In this document: piece after piece, positions 1 to 5,622 of the stretch | Layout of the letters: each line of letters opens with the position of its first letter | Numbering within the stretch: position 1 is the first letter of the stretch | NCBI GenBank assembly: GCA_029238555.1 | Contig: JAQWFV010000115.1 | Coordinates: 1 to 8,283 of the forward strand | DNA length: 8,283 nt | Reading direction: 5' to 3' | Source: Flavobacteriaceae bacterium | GTDB taxonomy: Bacteria; Bacteroidota; Bacteroidia; Flavobacteriales; Flavobacteriaceae | The notes under the pieces: model-generated | Databases searched by the model: none | Seen by the model: the letters and a program-made list of their open reading frames with translations, nothing else | Told to the model about the DNA's origin: nothing | Made by a program: the position numbers and the translations under genes

Positions 1-411
1 GGCCAAAGGCATGAAGTTCTCTGTCTCTTTAGAGGCATAACCAAACATCATTCCTTGGTCTCCTGCGCCTTGCTCTTCTTTAGCACCCCTATCTACTCCT
101 TGATTAATATCCTGAGACTGCTCGTGTATTAAAGAAATAACTCCACAAGAGTCTCCACTGAACTGATACGCTCCTTTGGTATAGCCAATTTTGTTAATCA
201 CATCTCTGGCTATCTGCTGAACATCTAAATAAGTATTGCTCTTCACCTCACCTGCCAATACTACTTGACCAGTGGTTACTAGTGTTTCACAAGCCACTTT
301 ACTTTGTGGGTCAAAAGCTAAAAAATTGTCTAAAAGGGCATCTGATATCTGATCTGCAATTTTATCTGGGTGTCCCTCACTCACAGATTCTGAAGTAAAT
401 AAATAAGCCAT
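1..411 (-). CDS. metK: S-adenosylmethionine synthetase, N-terminal 137 residues (3' end outside window)
   Basis: Methionine adenosyltransferase makes S-adenosylmethionine from ATP and methionine in the cytoplasm. Translating the minus strand from ATG at 411 gives an uninterrupted frame to base 1. It opens [17 protein letters not shown], the usual start of the family, with the conserved GHPDK at residues 13-17. The hallmark ATP-binding stretch [12 protein letters not shown] follows at residues 115-126, preceded by [10 protein letters not shown]. Only the N-terminal domain and part of the central domain are present; the family is usually about 390-420 residues, so the rest lies beyond the left edge. 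An out-of-frame ATG five bases upstream (416-414) is not used for this frame. No Shine-Dalgarno sequence is visible, as is usual in Bacteroidota. The long leader contains a SAM-II-type riboswitch, so expression is probably repressed by the product. Confidence 0.97.
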   Translation of the reverse strand, partial: MAYLFTSESVSEGHPDKIADQISDALLDNFLAFDPQSKVACETLVTTGQVVLAGEVKSNTYLDVQQIARDVINKIGYTKGAYQFSGDSCGVISLIHEQSQDINQGVDRGAKEEQGAGDQGMMFGYASKETENFMPLA

Positions 412-439
412 AGCATCAATAATTAAAGTGTGCGAGGGC

Positions 440-489
440 GAATTTGACTTGTTAGCGGGGTTTTTTCACCACATAGAACCTATGGTGAA
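440..489 (-). promoter_or_regulatory. Candidate expression platform in the metK leader
   Basis: This stretch lies between the SAM-II aptamer and the metK start. Read on the minus strand it first forms a hairpin: TTCAC CATAG (489-480), loop GTT, CTATG (476-472), a 2-base bulge, then GTGAA (469-465). That is ten pairs. The hairpin is followed by As, not Us, so it is not an intrinsic terminator. Further on, AGTCAAAT (449-442) is the exact complement of ATTTGACT (551-544) in the aptamer, the strand that builds the pseudoknot. With a flanking G-U and G-C pair the duplex reaches ten pairs. Switching between these pairings could control metK translation, but the mechanism is inference. Confidence 0.4.
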
Positions 490-562
490 CTGCTTTAGCA
501 CTTTTTTTTACATCAGCCTTAGCTTAGTAAAGAGGTTGCAATCAGTCAAATCCTTCCTCTTA
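488..562 (-). promoter_or_regulatory. SAM-II (SAM-alpha) riboswitch aptamer upstream of metK
   Basis: Read on the minus strand, AAGAGG (561-556) pairs with CCTCTT (535-530) to give P1. Its loop holds GATTT (552-548) and ATTGCAA (542-536), both typical of SAM-II. Downstream is the conserved GCTAAA (499-494). ACTG (546-543) pairs exactly with CAGT (492-489), just after GCTAAA, giving the P2b pseudoknot; GC (539-538) can pair with GC (499-498) as P2a. The uridines that contact SAM in the known structure (in GAUUU, AUUGC and GCUAA) are all present. The segment joining P1 to GCTAAA is about 30 bases, against roughly a dozen in the crystallised example, and can form an extra hairpin. Position just after the promoter and ahead of metK fits feedback control by SAM. 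The match is from memory of the consensus, not a covariance-model search. Confidence 0.85.
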
Positions 563-574
563 ATAAATATGAAG

Positions 575-606
575 CAAATGTATAACAGCTTTATTTTATA
601 ATCAAA
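575..606 (-). promoter_or_regulatory. Bacteroidota-type promoter for metK
   Basis: On the minus strand TTTG (606-603) is followed after 20 bases by TACATTTG (582-575). This matches the Bacteroidota housekeeping consensus TTTG-N19/20-TAnnTTTG at every fixed position. Transcription should begin near 567-571, a few bases ahead of the first P1 strand of the SAM-II aptamer, giving a leader of about 155-160 bases before the metK ATG. The -33 TTTG lies in the T-tract that ends the upstream operon. Confidence 0.75.
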
Positions 607-624
607 AAAATAGGCGCTTTTTTT
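604..624 (-). terminator. Possible weak A/T-hairpin terminator after the outer-membrane barrel gene
   Basis: Directly after the TAG stop (627-625) the minus strand reads A7 (624-618), GCGCCTA (617-611), T7 (610-604). The A and T runs can pair around a 7-base loop and leave a U-rich end, and the arrangement is symmetric enough to act on both strands. The stem has no G-C pairs, so termination would be weak, and this could simply be an A/T-rich spacer. Confidence 0.35.
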
Positions 625-3312
625 CTATAAATCGTATTTGAGCTTGAAAACCACATACCTAGGTTGCACCATATAAGCAGAAGAACTGATGAATAAATCA
701 TTGAATCCATCTTGATTCAAAGCCTCCGTATTCAGCGCATTGGTCACTTGAATATTATACTCCCATTTGCTGTCTTTCTTTTGATAAGAGAGGTTGGCAT
801 TTAAAAAAGCATATTCATTGTCTGCTGTTTTTGCGGCATCTCTATAATGGTAATAATCGTAATCTGCGGTGAAAATAAAGGACTTTAAAAACAACATATC
901 TAATTTTGCGAAAGGCCTGTCGGTATAAAAAGTACTCAATCTTCCTGCATTATTGTAGTCATTCACGGTATAGGAGTAACCTAGTTCAATATTGGGTGCA
1001 GATCTAAAATTAGTGGCCATAGAACCTCTATAAGTCTGCGTAAAAGACTTAGACACCCTAGGAGTATTGTTTATGACATTGTTTAAAATAGACTGAGAAA
1101 AGTTGGCCCTACTACTCACTTTAATTTTTCCGAAGGTTCTTTGATAATTCGCTGAACCTGTGAAAGTCTCGTCTGGTAGTGCGGCATTAATAGTGGTATT
1201 TACCTGATTAATTCCTGTAATGACCCCAGCATTTTTAAAGGCATCTATCCTTTTATTATACGCGAAATTGGCAAATACATTTTGAAAATTAAACATATTA
1301 AAACTGAAGAAATTTAAACTAGCGCTGTGGTATAGTGCACTTTCTAAATCTCTATTTCCCTGATAAATAGCGTTATAATTGCTAAACACATAGCCAGCTG
1401 CCAAATTATTAATATCTGTAAATTCCCTAGCAATACTGTAGTTCAAACGAATATTTTCAGACTTTCTCATTTGAAAATTCACAAATAAATCGGGTACAAT
1501 ATTGGTCAGATTGTCGGTCACCGAACTGCCCAATTGGGTATTGGTTGCCTTGTAGGTGTGCACATTAAATCCTGGATTAAAGGTGAATTTTCCAGAAATT
1601 ACCTTATAATGAAAACCAGCATAGAGATCCTGAAAATCAAAGCTTACCTCATTTTTAAACAAATCATCCTCTAAAGAAGCCGTGGTATTCCCCTCTAGTA
1701 ACTCGAAAATAGAAGACTGAAAGGACTGCTTACTCAGCGTAGTTCCTAGACTAAAATTTAAATTACTCTTGGGGCCAGTCACTAAATAATAATCCAGCTT
1801 GGCGTCTAATTTATTGGTGGTGACTTCCTGTCCTTGATTAATATTAAACCCAAGTCCATTTCCAACCAATGGCAATACACCATTAAAGGGCTCCTGCGTT
1901 CTGACCGCATTGTAAAAAGGATCTTCCTTTTGGTACATATGTTGCCCTTGAAAGGCAAAAATATGAGCATCTGAAAGGGTATAATACAGCCCGGTATTCT
2001 GGGTCACTGTAATAGGATCCTGTGTTTTGTTTTCCTCAATATCTTCATCTACTATAGCCCTAGAAGAAAGGAGTCGTTGCTCCTCTTGAGATGACTGTTT
2101 CAATAGCACATCATAATCCCACTGCAAAAGAGCAGACGGTTTATAACGAGCACTTAATTTACCCAAGCCTAAAGTTGCTTTCTGATCCGTATTGGTAGTA
2201 GATTGCTCTGTCTGGTCAGACACTATAAACTGCCTAGAGGTAATGGTTTCCAAAAGGGTTCCTGTATAGGAATATATGGCAAAACCGCTGAGATCTAAGG
2301 CAGGTGTTGCTGCGTAATTAAAATTAGCTGCCCCAAATTTTGTGTCTATAGATTTAGCCCTATTGTTCTGTAACAATGAAATACCCAATGAATTATTGGT
2401 GGCGTTAAACTGAGTTCCTCCGGCCCTACTAAAATTGGCCATACCCCCTGTGAAATTAAAAAAATCTCTAGGTGTAAAGGGCAGCTCTCCAATGTTGTTC
2501 ACATCTGTGATGAGGTTTACAGAAAACTTTGGGCTGTAGTAAAAGACTTTTGGGTGTGCCAAGAAGGTATTGTCCAAACCTTTTCCTGCGGTAATTTCTC
2601 CAAACCAAAAACGTTCCTTCCCTTCCTTGAGCTTTATATTAATAGCCACATTGTCTTGGTTATTCGTAACTCCGCTCAATTGGCTTACCTCAGAATAATT
2701 CCTGAGTACCTCTACCTTGGAAACCGCATTGGCTGGAATATTCTTTGTGGCTAATTTGGTGTCTCCGTCAAAGAAATCCTTGCCATTCACCATAATCTTA
2801 CCCACTTTTTTACCCTCAGCCTCTATTTCACCCTCGTCATTTATTTCTAGGCCTGGAAGTTTCTTAATGACGTCTGCTAACTTTTTCTCAGTGCCACTCA
2901 CAAAAGAATCTGTATTGTAAACAATAGTATCGCCCTGAATGGTCACCGGTATTTCATAAGTGAGCTCTACCTCATCCAAGGCCTCTGCCTGAGCTTCTAA
3001 AACAACATCCTTTAAAAAATCTTGTAAGCTAGTAGTCACCAAATACTCTTTAGGGGTAAAACCAATATAACTCACTTTTACCCTATAAGTGGTATTGGCG
3101 TTCACGACAATTTTATAGCGGCCATTTGGATCTGTAATCCCAAAGCCATCTAGGGCCTTAGTAGCTTCATTAATGGCCACCACATTGGCCATATCTAAAC
3201 CAACACCCGTGGAATCTTTAACGACTCCTGTGATAGTTACTTTTTGTGCTTGAACCAATTGTACTAGGCCAAACACGAGTGTAGCCAAGACATATTTTAA
3301 ACTTTTATTCAT
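625..3312 (-). CDS. Outer-membrane beta-barrel protein, TonB-dependent-receptor-like, with N-terminal carboxypeptidase regulatory-like domain
   Basis: This 895-residue protein is predicted to lie in the outer membrane. A Sec signal peptide covers residues 1-22, with probable cleavage after VQA. A carboxypeptidase regulatory-like (CarboxypepD_reg) domain spans about 26-106. A plug-like domain follows at about 115-230, containing GDTIVYNTDSF (127-137), LADVIKKLPGLEI (145-157) and MVNGKDFFDGD (174-184). The rest, from about 232 to 895, is rich in alternating aromatic and polar residues and ends in VVFKLKYDL, as expected for a barrel. I see no clear TonB box, so it may be a barrel-family relative and not a classical receptor. 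The start overlaps the stop of the upstream GLPGLI gene by one base (TAATG), so the two are co-translated. Pairs of this kind recur in Bacteroidota. The substrate is unknown and nothing here identifies it. Confidence 0.88.
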   Translation of the reverse strand: MNKSLKYVLATLVFGLVQLVQAQKVTITGVVKDSTGVGLDMANVVAINEATKALDGFGITDPNGRYKIVVNANTTYRVKVSYIGFTPKEYLVTTSLQDFLKDVVLEAQAEALDEVELTYEIPVTIQGDTIVYNTDSFVSGTEKKLADVIKKLPGLEINDEGEIEAEGKKVGKIMVNGKDFFDGDTKLATKNIPANAVSKVEVLRNYSEVSQLSGVTNNQDNVAINIKLKEGKERFWFGEITAGKGLDNTFLAHPKVFYYSPKFSVNLITDVNNIGELPFTPRDFFNFTGGMANFSRAGGTQFNATNNSLGISLLQNNRAKSIDTKFGAANFNYAATPALDLSGFAIYSYTGTLLETITSRQFIVSDQTEQSTTNTDQKATLGLGKLSARYKPSALLQWDYDVLLKQSSQEEQRLLSSRAIVDEDIEENKTQDPITVTQNTGLYYTLSDAHIFAFQGQHMYQKEDPFYNAVRTQEPFNGVLPLVGNGLGFNINQGQEVTTNKLDAKLDYYLVTGPKSNLNFSLGTTLSKQSFQSSIFELLEGNTTASLEDDLFKNEVSFDFQDLYAGFHYKVISGKFTFNPGFNVHTYKATNTQLGSSVTDNLTNIVPDLFVNFQMRKSENIRLNYSIAREFTDINNLAAGYVFSNYNAIYQGNRDLESALYHSASLNFFSFNMFNFQNVFANFAYNKRIDAFKNAGVITGINQVNTTINAALPDETFTGSANYQRTFGKIKVSSRANFSQSILNNVINNTPRVSKSFTQTYRGSMATNFRSAPNIELGYSYTVNDYNNAGRLSTFYTDRPFAKLDMLFLKSFIFTADYDYYHYRDAAKTADNEYAFLNANLSYQKKDSKWEYNIQVTNALNTEALNQDGFNDLFISSSAYMVQPRYVVFKLKYDL

Positions 3313-4274
3313 TAATTGCGAATCATAATTCTTGTACCTCCAGACCTTCCTCTACCTCTAAATTGTTCCGACATTTCCAATGCCTTTTTAGCCATGGTCT
3401 CTTGGTATTCTTTTTGTGAAATTTTCTTACCCTTTTTTGGGGCCTCAATGGCTATTTTCTCTTTAGGATTGATCGTTATTTTAGAACATAAAATAGCCGT
3501 TCTTCCCTCTGAGACTTCTAAAATAAGACCTGGCAAGCCCCAATACTCTCCAGGCCCTTGACTAATGGGAATATCCAAGGTATACCATGCCGTTACCGTT
3601 ACTTCACTAGGAATTTCTATTCTCGAGGCCAGAGAGTTATTTGTTTCTGAATCACTTTTTTCATTGGCTGCTGTGGTCAAGGAATCCCTACTAACCCCTG
3701 CAACTCCGTCCTTGGCTTGTGCTGAATTCTTGCCTGTCCCTGCTGTCCTTTCACCTCTTTGCACGGGTCTCATTCCTCTGAAAGCAGCTCTCATAGTGGT
3801 GTCTAATTGTTTTACAGCAGTAGCTTTATAACAAGTATATTGACCTATTTGCTTGGTTTCTGCAGTTAAAGTCCAAGCCAATGGCTTTAAGGTATCTTCT
3901 ACCAAAAAAGGCTTTCCAAAAATATCTGTTTCATTGGTGTAGGTCTGAGCCTGAATGTCCTTGTAGTAAACGCCAGAACCTCCACCAAAACCCATAAAAC
4001 GCATACCCGGACCTCCAGCACCAGGTGCATCTAGTTTCTGCTCTTCCTCATAAGTAGAAGCTGTTCTATTGAAATTCAGGACAAAAGTCTTTTCTAGCAT
4101 AGATTTCATGCGCTCCTGAATCATTTTTTTCTGGGCTTCAGGCATCTGTCTACCTCCGAAATTCATGTCTACCGTGGACTTAGACATATAGGTAGCCGTC
4201 CCTTGAAAATCTTGGGCTACTCCAACTGTTTGTGCAATTATGACTAAAAAAAGCGTCTTAAAAAATGTGCTCAT
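3312..4274 (-). CDS. GLPGLI family protein (secreted, function unknown)
   Basis: A 320-residue protein with a signal peptide at residues 1-20 (hydrophobic FLVIIA core, cleavage near VGVA). The family signature GLPGLI is at 246-251 within the stretch WGLPGLILEV, and AWYTLDIPIS precedes it at 229-238. Two cysteines, 148 and 263, flank the core and could pair in the periplasm. A glycine-rich segment lies at 84-101, and a polar, probably disordered segment rich in S, T, A, D and E fills about 165-220. The C-terminus is basic (RGRGRSGG, 306-313). GLPGLI proteins are a Bacteroidota-specific family, often encoded beside outer-membrane barrels, as here. The stop overlaps the next start by one base. 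No Shine-Dalgarno precedes ATG 4274. The biochemical role is unknown; a periplasmic or surface role with the barrel is inference. Confidence 0.9.
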   Translation of the reverse strand: MSTFFKTLFLVIIAQTVGVAQDFQGTATYMSKSTVDMNFGGRQMPEAQKKMIQERMKSMLEKTFVLNFNRTASTYEEEQKLDAPGAGGPGMRFMGFGGGSGVYYKDIQAQTYTNETDIFGKPFLVEDTLKPLAWTLTAETKQIGQYTCYKATAVKQLDTTMRAAFRGMRPVQRGERTAGTGKNSAQAKDGVAGVSRDSLTTAANEKSDSETNNSLASRIEIPSEVTVTAWYTLDIPISQGPGEYWGLPGLILEVSEGRTAILCSKITINPKEKIAIEAPKKGKKISQKEYQETMAKKALEMSEQFRGRGRSGGTRIMIRN

Positions 4275-4477
4275 AATGATTAAGTGTTTAGCCTTTGACT
4301 AAAGGATTGATCATAAGTTTAATCTAAAGTCAAAAAAAACACATCCAAAATAGAAGAAAGCCCTTCAACCTAAAATGGCAAACACTTTTAGTCATTTAGA
4401 TTTTATAAAATTGCAGAAAATAGGTATCTTGTTGCCCCCCTTAAAAAGGGACCATGACCTAACAAAGACCTAATCGT
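4275..4477. promoter_or_regulatory. Divergent intergenic region between the GLPGLI operon and the deoxynucleoside kinase gene
   Basis: Promoters for both directions must lie here or further upstream, but I find no TTTG-N20-TAnnTTTG match on either strand. Near misses are TATTTTG on the minus strand and TAAAATTG (4406-4413) and TATCTTG (4425-4431) on the plus strand. Other structure: TTTGACT (4294-4300) with AGTCAAA (4328-4334), a 7-base inverted repeat; a 12-base palindrome ATTTTATAAAAT (4400-4411); CCCTT/AAGGG around AAA (4438-4450); and a direct repeat GACCTAA (4456-4462 and 4467-4473), spaced 11 bases, next to the kinase start. None is recognised as a known operator. Confidence 0.35.
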
Positions 4478-5092
4478 ATGCATGTAGCTATTGCTGGAAA
4501 TATTGGCGCAGGAAAAACCACGCTCACCAAATTACTCTCTAAACACTATAAATGGGATGCGCACTTTGAAGAAGTAGACGATAATCCATATTTAGATGAC
4601 TTCTACAATCAAATGGAAAGATGGAGTTTTAACCTTCAAATTTTCTTCCTCAATAGCAGATACAGACAAATTCTAGAAATTAGAGAATCCGGCAAGAACA
4701 TTATCCAAGACAGAACCATTTACGAAGACGCTTTCATATTCGCACCTAACTTACATGCTATGGGGCTTATGACCAATAGAGATTTTAACAACTACAAACA
4801 GTTGTTTGAGCTCATGGAAAAATTGGTGCAACCACCCGAGCTGGTCATTTACCTCAGGAGTTCAGTACCCAACTTGGTCAACCAAATCCAGAAAAGAGGC
4901 CGCGAATACGAGAACACCATCTCCATAGACTACCTCAGTAGGCTAAACGAACGCTACGAAGCCTGGGCACACGGCTACACCAATAGCAAATTATTGGTCA
5001 TAGACGTAGATCCCTTAGATTTTGTAGCCAACCCAGAAGACCTGGGATCTATCATCGAAAAAATAGATGCCGAGATTAACGGTTTGTTTTAA
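4478..5092 (+). CDS. Deoxynucleoside kinase (dCK/dGK/dNK family)
   Basis: A 204-residue kinase that would transfer phosphate from ATP to a deoxynucleoside in salvage. The P-loop GNIGAGKTT is at residues 7-15. The substrate-binding acidic pair is EE at 31-32, in EEVDDNPYL. WSFNLQ (49-54) carries the family's conserved glutamine. DRTIYED (78-84) is the counterpart of the D/E-R-S motif, supplying the likely catalytic-site arginine. The LID, with RGREYE at 140-145, holds the arginines that close on ATP. Length fits the short bacterial forms. It is the only plus-strand gene in the window and ends two bases before the convergent GreA-like stop. As I recall, related enzymes from aquatic flavobacteria were reported to prefer deoxyadenosine; that is a hint, not proof, for this protein. 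No Shine-Dalgarno is seen. An in-frame ATG at 4454 runs into TAA after one more codon, so 4478 is the start. Confidence 0.93.
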   Translation: MHVAIAGNIGAGKTTLTKLLSKHYKWDAHFEEVDDNPYLDDFYNQMERWSFNLQIFFLNSRYRQILEIRESGKNIIQDRTIYEDAFIFAPNLHAMGLMTNRDFNNYKQLFELMEKLVQPPELVIYLRSSVPNLVNQIQKRGREYENTISIDYLSRLNERYEAWAHGYTNSKLLVIDVDPLDFVANPEDLGSIIEKIDAEINGLF

Positions 5093-5104
5093 ACTTAAAC
5101 AACC
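5081..5104. terminator. Weak hairpin across two convergent stop codons
   Basis: GGTT (5081-5084) and GTTT (5086-5089) pair with AAAC (5097-5100) and AACC (5101-5104), leaving one bulged T and a 7-base loop. The hairpin covers the stop of the kinase (5090-5092) and the stop of the GreA-like gene (5095-5097). No U-tract follows on either strand, so it may slow transcription or protect the 3' ends, but it is not a good intrinsic terminator. Confidence 0.25.
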
Positions 5105-5547
5105 TCCAAAATCTCTATCTCGTTTCCTCTAAATGTAAAGGATTCTCCAGCTTTCTTGCCGAGTAGTAATTGCCCTATGGGGCTTTGGGGGGAGATGCAA
5201 TAGATATTTTTTTGGTGATGGGAAAAGGCATCGGCCGGGATGGCCAAAAAATAGCTTGCCAAAGAGGTGTGTACCAATGCACCGGGGTATATTTGAGCGA
5301 TTGCAACCCTGTTTTTTAGGCTACCCAATGTCTTTAGATCTTGGTCATTGCGTTTGCGTTGCTGGGCCAGCTTTTCACGTTCTAACTGAATCATGGCCCT
5401 ACCCGTTTCGTGTTTGTCTCCTGCAGAACTCTTGCCTTCGCTGTCCAACGCCTCCAATAAAGATTGGTCCTGTGCCAAATAGTCATTGGCTTTTTGGCGT
5501 AAAAAAGAGTCACAATGGGTAAATACTGCAGATTTAAGGGCTTCCAT
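5095..5547 (-). CDS. GreA/GreB-family protein (transcription elongation factor relative)
   Basis: With ATG at 5547 the product is 150 residues. The N-terminal half is helical and charged, probably a coiled coil, with GKSSAGDKHETGRAM at 38-52, a stretch characteristic of a short Bacteroidota Gre-like group. The C-terminal half (about 85-150) resembles the GreA/GreB C-terminal domain, with ISPQSPIGQLLLGKKAGE at 118-135 and a closing strand EIEILEVV. Gre factors bind in the RNA polymerase secondary channel and stimulate cleavage of backtracked RNA. Whether this relative does so is unproven, and similar proteins are sometimes mislabelled 3-oxoacyl-ACP synthase. An ATG at 5583 is open, but its first codons encode the terminator hairpin of hppA, so 5547 is the likelier start. 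No consensus promoter lies between hppA and this gene, so readthrough from hppA is possible. Confidence 0.82.
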   Translation of the reverse strand: MEALKSAVFTHCDSFLRQKANDYLAQDQSLLEALDSEGKSSAGDKHETGRAMIQLEREKLAQQRKRNDQDLKTLGSLKNRVAIAQIYPGALVHTSLASYFLAIPADAFSHHQKNIYCISPQSPIGQLLLGKKAGESFTFRGNEIEILEVV

Positions 5548-5560
5548 ATAGTGGTGATTT

Positions 5561-5594
5561 AAAAAAGCCCATAATGGGTTCACTATGGGCTTTT
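5561..5594 (-). terminator. Intrinsic terminator after hppA
   Basis: TATGGGCTTTT (5584-5594) and AAAAGCCCATA (5563-5573) form a perfect 11-pair stem around a 10-base loop. On the minus strand the stem is followed by a run of six Ts (5566-5561), as needed to end hppA transcripts. It starts about 30 bases after the hppA stop and 14 bases before the GreA-like start. A smaller GGGG/CCCC hairpin (5597-5608) lies between it and the hppA stop. Confidence 0.88.
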
Positions 5595-5622
5595 ATGGGG
5601 CGTACCCCTATGTTTGGGTCAG

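Noticed and set aside
465..489. Hairpin in the metK leader as an intrinsic terminator
   Set aside because: It is followed by As on the metK strand and lacks a U-tract on either strand.
3565..3831. Plus-strand open frame of 88 residues inside the GLPGLI gene
   Set aside because: Opposite the polar low-complexity segment, which leaves stop-free frames by composition; no family resemblance.
4400..4411. 12-base perfect palindrome ATTTTATAAAAT
   Set aside because: Made only of A and T in an AT-rich intergenic region, so likely by chance; recorded only as part of the regulatory region.
4454..4462. ATG ACC TAA mini-frame just upstream of the kinase
   Set aside because: A two-codon frame in phase with the kinase; nothing suggests a leader-peptide role and it can arise by chance.
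5583..5622. Possible small gene or leader between hppA and the GreA-like gene
   Set aside because: The interval is accounted for by a GGGG/CCCC hairpin and the terminator stem; no plausible start or frame.
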